Assembly (NCBI RefSeq): GCF_030406905.1 | Contig: NZ_CP129137.1 | Location: 7,471,501-7,535,500, forward strand | Length of the DNA stretch: 64,000 bases | Source of the DNA: Streptomyces sp. HUAS CB01 | GTDB lineage: Bacteria; Actinomycetota; Actinomycetes; Streptomycetales; Streptomycetaceae | Reading direction: 5' to 3' | The notes under the pieces: generated by a model | Seen by the model: the letters and a program-made list of their open reading frames with translations, nothing else | Told to the model about the DNA's origin: nothing | Database searches by the model: none | Part shown: positions 57,200 to 64,000 of the stretch, piece after piece | How positions within the stretch are numbered: the stretch's first letter is position 1 | Layout of the letters: every line of letters starts with the position of its first letter | Translations under genes and position numbers: made by a program

Positions 57200-59053
57200 A
57201 TGACGGTTCTGCCTGATGACGGGCTTACGCTCGCCGCCGAGTTCCCGGACGCCACCCAAGAGCAGTGGCAGCGCCTCGTCGAGGGTGTGCTGCGCAAATC
57301 GGGCAAGGACGTGTCGGGCGCGGCGGCGGAAGAGGCGCTGGCGACAGCCCTGGAAGACGGGCTCGTGGCGAGCCCCCTGTACACCGCGCGGGACACCGCG
57401 CCCGACGCCGGCTATCCCGGCTTCGCGCCCTATGTGCGCGGCGGCCGGCCCGTCGGCGGCTGGGACGTGCGCCAGCGCCACGGCCGGCCCGAGGCGGGCC
57501 GCACCAACGAGTCCGTGCTCACGGACCTCGAGAACGGCGTCACCTCGCTCTGGCTCACCGTCGGCACCGCCGGTGTGCCGGTGACGGGCCTCGCCCGGGC
57601 CCTCGACGGCGTGTACCTCGACCTCGCGCCCGTCGTCCTCGACGCCGGCCCGGAGACCGCGGCCGCCGCCGCCGAACTGCTGCGGCTGTACGCGGAGCGC
57701 GGCGTCGCCCGCGAGGAGGCGCGCGGCAACCTCGGCGCCGACCCGCTGGGCCTGTCCGCCCGCACCGGCGACCCCGTGGACACCGAGCCCGCCGTGGAGC
57801 TCGCCCGCCGCATCCACGACAGCCACCCGGGACTGCGGGCACTCACCGTGGACGCCCTGCCCTACCACGAGGCCGGAGCCTCCGCGGCCCAGGAACTGGG
57901 CGCGTCGCTCGCGACCGGTGTCGCCTACCTCCGGGCCCTCACCGCGGCCGGACTGACGACCGGGGCCGCCCTGCGGCAGTTGGAGTTCCGCTACGCCGCG
58001 ACCGCCGACCAGTTCCTCACCGTCGCCAAGCTGCGCGCCGCGCGCCGGCTGTGGGCGCGCGTCGCCGAGGTGTCCGGCGCCGCCGGGGACACGGGCGCCG
58101 CGCAGCGCCAGCACGCGGTGACGTCGCCGGTGATGATGACCCGGCGCGACCCGTACGTGAACATGCTGCGCACCACGATCGCCTGCCTCGGCGCGGGCGT
58201 CGGCGGCGCGGACGCCGTGACCGTGCTGCCCTTCGACCACGAACTGGGCCTGCCGGACGCGTTCGCCCGCCGCATCGCCCGCAACACCTCCTCGATCCTC
58301 CTGGAGGAGTCGCACCTCGGCCGGGTCGCCGACCCCGCCGGCGGCTCCTGGTACGTCGAGCGGCTCACCGACGAACTCGCCCACGCCGCCTGGGCGTTCT
58401 TCCAGGAAGTGGAGCGCGCGGGCGGACAGGGCGAGGCCCTGCGCTCCGGCCTGGTCGGCGAGCGCATCGCCGCCACCTGGGAGGAGCGCAAGCGCCGGCT
58501 CGCCAAGCGCCGTGAACCCGTCACGGGCGTCAGCGAGTTCCCGTTCCTGGCCGAGAAGCCCGTCGAGCGCGAGCCCGCCCCGGAGGTCCCCCGCAGCGAG
58601 GGCGGCCTGCCCCGTGTGCGCCGCGACGAGGACTACGAGGCCCTGCGTGCCCGCTCCGACGCGCACCTGGCCGCGACCGGTGCCCGTCCCCGCGTCTTCC
58701 TCGCCGCGCTCGGCCCCGCCTCCGCGCACACCGCGCGGGCCGCGTTCGCCTCGAACCTGTTCCAGGCGGGCGGCGTCGAACCGGTCCACGACCCCGTGAC
58801 GGTCGACGCCGCCACGGCCGCCGACGCCTTCGCGCGCAGCGGCGCCGCGGTCGCCTGCCTCTGCTCCAGCGACGCCCTGTACGAGGAGCAGGCCGAGGAG
58901 GTCGCCAAGGCCCTCAAGTCGGCCGGTGCACAGCAGGTCTACCTCGCCGGCCGGCCCGGCGAGCACGCCGGTGTCGACGCCTACGTCTTCGCGGGCTGCG
59001 ACGCCGTCGGCGTCCTGTCCTCCGTTCTCGACCGCATGGGAGTGGCCCCGTGA
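57200..59053 (+). CDS. mutA: Methylmalonyl-CoA mutase small (beta) subunit
   Basis: 617 residues. TIM-barrel region at about 40-430, homologous to the large subunit but degenerate: [25 protein letters not shown] near 75, [36 protein letters not shown] near 305, [27 protein letters not shown] near 360. The C-terminal flavodoxin-like part (about 490-615) lacks the D-x-H-x-x-G cobalamin motif, as expected for the non-catalytic subunit. It pairs with the next gene, which it overlaps by four bases. Confidence 0.96.
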   Translation: MTVLPDDGLTLAAEFPDATQEQWQRLVEGVLRKSGKDVSGAAAEEALATALEDGLVASPLYTARDTAPDAGYPGFAPYVRGGRPVGGWDVRQRHGRPEAGRTNESVLTDLENGVTSLWLTVGTAGVPVTGLARALDGVYLDLAPVVLDAGPETAAAAAELLRLYAERGVAREEARGNLGADPLGLSARTGDPVDTEPAVELARRIHDSHPGLRALTVDALPYHEAGASAAQELGASLATGVAYLRALTAAGLTTGAALRQLEFRYAATADQFLTVAKLRAARRLWARVAEVSGAAGDTGAAQRQHAVTSPVMMTRRDPYVNMLRTTIACLGAGVGGADAVTVLPFDHELGLPDAFARRIARNTSSILLEESHLGRVADPAGGSWYVERLTDELAHAAWAFFQEVERAGGQGEALRSGLVGERIAATWEERKRRLAKRREPVTGVSEFPFLAEKPVEREPAPEVPRSEGGLPRVRRDEDYEALRARSDAHLAATGARPRVFLAALGPASAHTARAAFASNLFQAGGVEPVHDPVTVDAATAADAFARSGAAVACLCSSDALYEEQAEEVAKALKSAGAQQVYLAGRPGEHAGVDAYVFAGCDAVGVLSSVLDRMGVAP

Positions 59054-61260
59054 CGCAGATCCCCGACTTCTCCGAGGTCGCCCTCGGTCCGGGCACCCCG
59101 CCCGCCGGGGCCACGGAGGAGCAGTGGCGCGCCGCCGTGAAGGAGTCCACCGGCAGCAGCGCCGACGACCTGGTGTGGGAGACGCCGGAGGGCATCGGCG
59201 TCAAGCCGCTCTACACCGGCCGCGACCTGGAGGGCCTGGACTTCCTCGGCACGTACCCGGGCGTGGCCCCGTATCTGCGCGGCCCGTACCCGACGATGTA
59301 CGTCAACCAGCCCTGGACCATCCGCCAGTACGCGGGCTTCTCCACCGCCGAGGAGTCCAACGCCTTCTACCGGCGCAACCTCGCCGCCGGCCAGAAGGGC
59401 CTGTCGGTCGCCTTCGACCTGCCCACGCACCGCGGCTACGACAGCGACCACCCGCGTGTCACCGGCGACGTCGGCATGGCGGGTGTCGCCATCGACTCGA
59501 TCTACGACATGCGGCAGCTCTTCGACGGCATCCCGCTGGACAGGATGACCGTCTCGATGACGATGAACGGCGCGGTGCTGCCCGTGCTCGCGCTCTACAT
59601 CGTGGCGGCGGAGGAGCAGGGCGTACCGCCCGAGAAGCTGGCCGGGACCATCCAGAACGACATCCTCAAGGAGTTCATGGTCCGCAACACCTACATCTAC
59701 CCGCCGCGCCCCTCGATGCGGATCATCTCCGACATCTTCGCGTACACCTCGCAGAAGATGCCGCGCTACAACTCCATCTCCATCTCCGGCTACCACATCC
59801 AGGAGGCCGGTGCGACGGCCGACCTGGAGCTGGCGTACACCCTCGCGGACGGGGTGGAGTACCTGCGCGCCGGGCGCGAGGCGGGCCTGGACGTGGACGC
59901 CTTCGCGCCGCGCCTGTCGTTCTTCTGGGCGATCGGCATGAACTTCTTCATGGAGGTCGCCAAGCTGCGCGCGGCCCGGCTGCTGTGGGCCAAGCTGGTC
60001 AAGCAGTTCGAGCCGAAGAACGCCAAGTCCCTGTCCCTGCGCACCCATTCGCAGACCTCCGGCTGGTCCCTCACCGCACAGGACGTCTTCAACAACGTCA
60101 CGCGCACCTGTGTGGAGGCCATGGCGGCGACCCAGGGCCACACCCAGTCCCTGCACACCAACGCCCTCGACGAGGCACTGGCGCTGCCCACGGACTTCTC
60201 CGCCCGTATCGCCCGCAACACCCAGCTGGTTCTCCAGCAGGAGTCCGGCACCTGCCGGGTCATCGACCCCTGGGGCGGCAGCGCGTACGTCGAGAAGCTC
60301 ACCCACGACCTGGCACGCCGTGCCTGGCAGCACATCCAGGAGGTCGAGGCCGCCGGCGGCATGGCGCAGGCCATCGACGCGGGCATCCCCAAGCTGCGGG
60401 TGGAGGAGGCCGCTGCGCGCACCCAGGCCCGGATCGACTCCGGGCGGCAGCCGGTCATCGGCGTCAACAAGTACCGCGTCGAGAACGACGAGGCCATCGA
60501 GGTCCTCAAGGTCGACAACTCCTCCGTGCGCGCCCAGCAGATCGCCAAGCTGCGCCGCCTGCGCGAGGAGCGCGACGAGACCGCCTGCCAGGACGCGCTG
60601 CGCGCGCTGACCGAGGCCGCCGGACGGGACTCCGGGACCGGCCTGGAGAGCAACCTGCTCGCGCTCGCCGTGAACGCCGCCCGGGCGAAGGCCACCGTCG
60701 GCGAGATCTCCGACGCCCTGGAGAAGGTGTACGGACGGCACGCGGGCCAGATCCGTACGATCTCCGGCGTGTACCGCAGCGAGGCAGGGGAGTCGCCCTC
60801 CGTGGAACGCACCAGGAGCCTGGTCGACCGCTTCGAGGAGGCGGAGGGCCGTCGCCCGCGCATCCTCGTCGCCAAGATGGGCCAGGACGGCCACGACCGC
60901 GGCCAGAAGGTGATCGCCTCCGCGTTCGCCGACCTGGGCTTCGACGTGGACGTCGGCCCGCTGTTCCAGACCCCGGCCGAGGTGGCCCGGCAGGCGGTGG
61001 AGGCGGACGTGCACGTCGTGGGCGTCTCGTCGCTGGCGGCCGGTCATCTCACCCTCGTCCCGGCGCTGCGCGAGCAGCTCGCGGAGGAGGGCCGCGACGA
61101 CATCATGATCGTCGTGGGTGGGGTGATCCCGCCGCAGGACGTGCCGACCCTGCTGGAGATGGGCGCGACCGCGGTCTTCCCGCCGGGCACGGTCATCCCC
61201 GACGCCGCCCACGACCTGGTCGAGCGCCTGGCCGCGGCGCTGGGCCACGACGAGCTGTAG
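59050..61260 (+). CDS. mutB: Methylmalonyl-CoA mutase large (alpha) subunit
   Basis: 736 residues, the usual length. Substrate-binding barrel: [28 protein letters not shown] near residue 77, [17 protein letters not shown] near 120, [13 protein letters not shown] near 173, [19 protein letters not shown] near 333. The cobalamin-binding domain near 600-730 has the axial His in [14 protein letters not shown] near 610, then [16 protein letters not shown] and [11 protein letters not shown]. It converts R-methylmalonyl-CoA and succinyl-CoA using adenosylcobalamin. It feeds propionyl-type carbon into central metabolism and supplies polyketide extender units. Confidence 0.97.
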   Translation: MTQIPDFSEVALGPGTPPAGATEEQWRAAVKESTGSSADDLVWETPEGIGVKPLYTGRDLEGLDFLGTYPGVAPYLRGPYPTMYVNQPWTIRQYAGFSTAEESNAFYRRNLAAGQKGLSVAFDLPTHRGYDSDHPRVTGDVGMAGVAIDSIYDMRQLFDGIPLDRMTVSMTMNGAVLPVLALYIVAAEEQGVPPEKLAGTIQNDILKEFMVRNTYIYPPRPSMRIISDIFAYTSQKMPRYNSISISGYHIQEAGATADLELAYTLADGVEYLRAGREAGLDVDAFAPRLSFFWAIGMNFFMEVAKLRAARLLWAKLVKQFEPKNAKSLSLRTHSQTSGWSLTAQDVFNNVTRTCVEAMAATQGHTQSLHTNALDEALALPTDFSARIARNTQLVLQQESGTCRVIDPWGGSAYVEKLTHDLARRAWQHIQEVEAAGGMAQAIDAGIPKLRVEEAAARTQARIDSGRQPVIGVNKYRVENDEAIEVLKVDNSSVRAQQIAKLRRLREERDETACQDALRALTEAAGRDSGTGLESNLLALAVNAARAKATVGEISDALEKVYGRHAGQIRTISGVYRSEAGESPSVERTRSLVDRFEEAEGRRPRILVAKMGQDGHDRGQKVIASAFADLGFDVDVGPLFQTPAEVARQAVEADVHVVGVSSLAAGHLTLVPALREQLAEEGRDDIMIVVGGVIPPQDVPTLLEMGATAVFPPGTVIPDAAHDLVERLAAALGHDEL

Positions 61261-61266
61261 CCGCGG

Positions 61267-62295
61267 ATGGCCAGGGAAGTCGACATCGACGCCTACGTCA
61301 AGGGTGTGCTCGACGGGAAGCGCGCGGCCGTCGCCCGCGCCATCACGCTCGTCGAGTCCACCCGGCCCGACCACCGCGCCTCGGCGCAGCGGCTGCTGAC
61401 CGAACTGCTGCCGCACAGCGGCAACGCCCGGCGGATCGGTGTCAGCGGAGTGCCGGGGGTGGGCAAGTCCACCTTCATCGACGCCTTCGGCACGATGCTG
61501 ACCGGGCTCGGCCACCGGGTGGCGGTGCTGGCCGTCGACCCGTCCTCCACCCGCACCGGCGGCTCCATCCTCGGCGACAAGACGAGGATGGAGCGGCTGG
61601 CCGTGGACCCGGCGGCCTTCGTCCGGCCCTCGCCCTCGGCGGGCACACTCGGCGGGGTGGCCAAGGCGACCCGCGAGTCCATGGTGGTGATGGAGGCGGC
61701 CGGCTACGACGTCGTCCTGGTGGAGACCGTCGGCGTCGGCCAGTCCGAGACGGCCGTCGCCGGGATGGTCGACTCCTTCCTGCTGCTCACCCTCGCCCGG
61801 ACGGGCGACCAGCTCCAGGGCATCAAGAAGGGCGTCCTGGAACTGGCCGACGTCCTCGCGGTCAACAAGGCGGACGGGCCGCACGAGCGCGATGCCCGCA
61901 CCGCCGCGCGCGAACTGGCGGGCGCGCTGCGGCTGATGCGTCCCCCCGCCCACCACTCGGCCGGAGCCGGGGAGACCCCGTCGGCCGACGCCGTCTGGAC
62001 CCCGCCGGTGCTGAGCTGCAGCGCGCGGGAGTCGACCGGGCTCGACACGGTCTGGGAACGGTTGGAGCAGCACCGCGCCCTTCTCGACGCGGGCGGCCGT
62101 CTCGCCGCCAAGCGCCGAGACCAGCAGGTCGAGTGGGCGTGGGCGATGGTCCGGGACGAACTCCTCGGCCGTCTCCGCGCCCATCCGGCCGTACGGGCCG
62201 TCGGCCCCGCCCTCGAACAGCAGGTCCGCGACGGTGAACTGACGGCCACTCTCGCGGCGGAACGCATCCTGGAGGCGTTCGCCGAGGAGGCGTGA
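61267..62295 (+). CDS. meaB: Methylmalonyl-CoA mutase-associated GTPase MeaB
   Basis: 342 residues, starting six bases after mutB. G3E-type P-loop GTPase: Walker [21 protein letters not shown] near residue 59, [21 protein letters not shown] near 93, ETVGVGQSE near 155, and NKAD at about 200. The C-terminal arm (VERLEQHR-like, [14 protein letters not shown]) mediates dimerisation. MeaB gates cofactor loading and protects the mutase. It completes the mutA-mutB-meaB operon. Confidence 0.95.
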   Translation: MAREVDIDAYVKGVLDGKRAAVARAITLVESTRPDHRASAQRLLTELLPHSGNARRIGVSGVPGVGKSTFIDAFGTMLTGLGHRVAVLAVDPSSTRTGGSILGDKTRMERLAVDPAAFVRPSPSAGTLGGVAKATRESMVVMEAAGYDVVLVETVGVGQSETAVAGMVDSFLLLTLARTGDQLQGIKKGVLELADVLAVNKADGPHERDARTAARELAGALRLMRPPAHHSAGAGETPSADAVWTPPVLSCSARESTGLDTVWERLEQHRALLDAGGRLAAKRRDQQVEWAWAMVRDELLGRLRAHPAVRAVGPALEQQVRDGELTATLAAERILEAFAEEA

Positions 62296-62679
62296 CCCGG
62301 CGCGTACGCCGCGTGTGGCCCACGGTCCGCACTTTCGCACATCCGTGCGATGCGTACGTCCGGCCCGGAGCGGGGGAGTCGGGCGGCTGACGTCCGCCGG
62401 CCCCGGAGACGGGCGGGCCCGGCAGCATCCCGCCGCCGGGCCGTTCCGCGTTCCCCTTGGACGGCGTGGACGGTGGGGATCGCGACGGCCACGTCGACTG
62501 CGGGGTGCGGGAGGGCCGCATGGACTGTGGGCCGTGTAGCGAGCGGGGTCCGTCGGGCGCCACGGCCGGCGGGCCGAGCCGAGGTGACGGGTCGGCGCCG
62601 TGGACGCCCCGACTTCCCGACGCCCTGCGGAGGGCTGCCCGTCGGCCGGGGGCCCGGCCCGCCGCGGGCGTACGCGCGC
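62296..62679. other. Convergent spacer without recognised features
   Basis: 384 bases between the ends of meaB and the lipid kinase gene. Open frames here show shadow-like composition and no ribosome sites. No strong hairpin stands out. Confidence 0.45.
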
Positions 62680-63990
62680 TCAGCGCGCCAGGGCCAGCAT
62701 CGCCAGCCGCCGCCAGTTCAGCCGGGGCCGGGCGAGCGGGACTCCGGGCCGGTGGCGGGGGACGCGGACACGCAGCGCCCCGGGCCTGACGGTGCACCGC
62801 ACCGGCACGGCCATCATCAGGGCCTCTCCGTCCACGCCGACCTGCACCTCCGGCGCGTCGGCCTCCACGACGACCTCGTGGGCGGTGAGGGCGGTGAACC
62901 CGGGGGAGCGGTCGCCGCGCAGCAGCCCGGCGGCCTGGGCGGCACTCTCCACCGTGACGCTCACGACGCCCAGAACGCCCCGGTCGAGGCGGTCCCGGCG
63001 CGCGGGAGCGGCCCGGTCCCCGGCGCGGTACGGGTTGTTGCTCACGAGTACGGCCTGCGGGGAGGCGAGCGTCGTCCTCGCCGCCCGCACGGTGAGCCGC
63101 GGGCCCGCGCGGTGCGTCAGCACGTCGGGGAACAACTGCAGGGCGGTCCCGACCTTGTCGTCGCGGTACGCGTCGCTCTGTACGACCAGCGCGTACGCCC
63201 CGAACGAGGCGTTGTTGACGAAGACCCGGTCCCCGGCCATGCCCAGGTCGACGGTGAGTTCGACCCCGTCGGTCAGGGCCTCCAACGCCCGTGACGGGTC
63301 GTCCCGGTCGAGCCCCAGATCCAGTGCGAAATGGTTCCGGGTCCCGGCCGGGACCACCACGAACGGGACGCCGTGCTCCGCCGCCACGCCCGCCACCAGC
63401 GCCTGCGTACCGTCCCCGCCGGCCACGCCGAGCAGGTCGGCGCCGTCGGCGACCGCCGCGCGCGCCACGGACGCGACATCGCTGGGGTGGTCCGGGTCCA
63501 GCAGGAACACCTCCGCCCCGGCACCCTCGGCCTTCTCCTTGAGCCCGAAGCGCTCCACCTTCCCGCCGCCCGAGCGCGGGTTCATGATCAGGAACGGCCG
63601 TGCGGCAGGGGCCACCGCCACCGTGGGCTGGGCCTTGCGCCGCGCGTCCAGGGCGAGCGCCTCCCACCCGGCCCAGGCGGCCACCGCGCCGAGGGCGAGA
63701 CACAGCAGCATGACCCACAGCACCCCCGAACGGACCTGCAGCCAGACGACGGTCAGCGGGGCGGCCACCGCCAGCAGCACGGCCAGCACCCGCACGAGCC
63801 CCCGCCGGGTCAGCGCCCACCACAGGGCAGCCGCCGTCACCACCGTCCCGGCCAGCACCAGGAGCACCATCGCGACGCCGCCGAGACCGGACGCCACCAG
63901 CAGCACGACGGCCGCGGCGGCCGCGAGGACCGCGAGCCGTGCGCTCCAGCGCTGGGCCCGGACCGCGCGTGTCTTCCCGTCGTCCTCCAT
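62680..63990 (-). CDS. Membrane-linked diacylglycerol kinase-family lipid kinase
   Basis: 436 residues. Four hydrophobic helices at about 18-110 (LAVLAAAAAVVLLVASGLGG, MVLLVLAGTVVTAAALWW, VLAVLLAVAAPLTVVWL, MLLCLALGAVAAWAGW). The kinase domain is at about 128-415: PFLIMNPRSGGGKVERF near 133, GVAGGDGTQALVAGVA near 188 (ATP-binding G-G-D-G-T), VPAGTRNHFALDLGLDRDDP near 213, VNNASFGAYA near 257. The end VQVGVDGEALMM is typical of the DagK/YegS group. It phosphorylates a lipid substrate at the membrane. The start is near the window edge but appears complete. Confidence 0.93.
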   Translation of the reverse strand: MEDDGKTRAVRAQRWSARLAVLAAAAAVVLLVASGLGGVAMVLLVLAGTVVTAAALWWALTRRGLVRVLAVLLAVAAPLTVVWLQVRSGVLWVMLLCLALGAVAAWAGWEALALDARRKAQPTVAVAPAARPFLIMNPRSGGGKVERFGLKEKAEGAGAEVFLLDPDHPSDVASVARAAVADGADLLGVAGGDGTQALVAGVAAEHGVPFVVVPAGTRNHFALDLGLDRDDPSRALEALTDGVELTVDLGMAGDRVFVNNASFGAYALVVQSDAYRDDKVGTALQLFPDVLTHRAGPRLTVRAARTTLASPQAVLVSNNPYRAGDRAAPARRDRLDRGVLGVVSVTVESAAQAAGLLRGDRSPGFTALTAHEVVVEADAPEVQVGVDGEALMMAVPVRCTVRPGALRVRVPRHRPGVPLARPRLNWRRLAMLALAR

Positions 63991-64000
63991 GGCACCTCCG

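Noticed and set aside
58981..62340. Minus-strand open frame of about 1100 codons opposite mutA-mutB-meaB
   Set aside because: Antisense shadow caused by high GC; the plus strand encodes three clearly recognisable enzymes.

Overview
The window is chromosomal DNA from a high-GC actinomycete, almost certainly Streptomyces. The evidence is very high GC in third codon positions, tightly overlapping GTG/ATG starts, AGGAGG-type ribosome sites, twin Streptomyces-style gas vesicle clusters, a SpoIIE-type multidomain regulator and an F420-type oxidoreductase. No tRNA, rRNA, CRISPR array, integrase or intact insertion sequence was recognised.

Layout. (1) 1-8.45 kb: two consecutive gas vesicle (gvp) clusters on the plus strand. 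The first is cut by the window edge (gvpF/L end, G, J, L, S, K). The second is complete (gvpO, A, F, G, Y, Z, J, L, S, K). A small Holin-X-like membrane protein with a sigma-B-like promoter lies between them. (2) 8.5-17 kb: stress and redox genes (hemerythrin, zinc alcohol dehydrogenase, SDR, F420-type luciferase-fold oxidoreductase, HAD phosphatase), a small disordered protein, a decayed GAF/SpoIIE gene and a CPA2 antiporter. (3) 17-24 kb: a DUF3040-like protein, a secreted PHB-depolymerase-type esterase with FN3, a NarL-type two-component pair, and a KhtT/KhtU-like cation exporter pair. (4) 23.8-24.8 kb: a gene graveyard with HEAT-repeat and Rrf2 regulator remnants. (5) 24.9-31.4 kb: a short leader peptide in front of a glutathione-S-transferase-like gene, MscS, a MarR regulator with operator-like repeats, a His-rich secreted protein and a small secreted transglycosylase. 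(6) 31.9-47.3 kb: a phosphodiester-glycosidase/metallophosphoesterase fusion, a DEDD exonuclease, an extended isoaspartyl methyltransferase, PadR, DJ-1/PfpI and LysR genes, an ABC-NUDIX fusion, a membrane-anchored S1 protease and an amidase. (7) 47.5-64 kb: a PAS-GAF-SpoIIE-HATPase protein whose phosphatase domain looks inactive, an MHS transporter overlapping anmK, a SixA-like phosphatase, three membrane proteins, the methylmalonyl-CoA mutase module mutA-mutB-meaB, and a diacylglycerol-kinase-type lipid kinase.

How the genes fit together. The gvp clusters are translationally coupled operons for a gas-vesicle-like particle or its Streptomyces derivative. The neighbouring hemerythrin, dehydrogenases, DJ-1, antiporters and MscS suggest an osmotic and redox stress neighbourhood. 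The mutA-mutB-meaB block is a metabolic unit for B12-dependent methylmalonyl-CoA to succinyl-CoA interconversion.

The most interesting items are the duplicated gvp system with its histone-H1-like GvpY and His/Asp-tailed GvpZ, the ABC-NUDIX fusion, the putative pseudo-phosphatase, the attenuator-like leader peptide, twin LysR-type operators, a 45-bp near-perfect palindrome, and several non-coding tandem repeats with periods of 18-23 bp. All functional calls come from reading the sequence; no database search was run.
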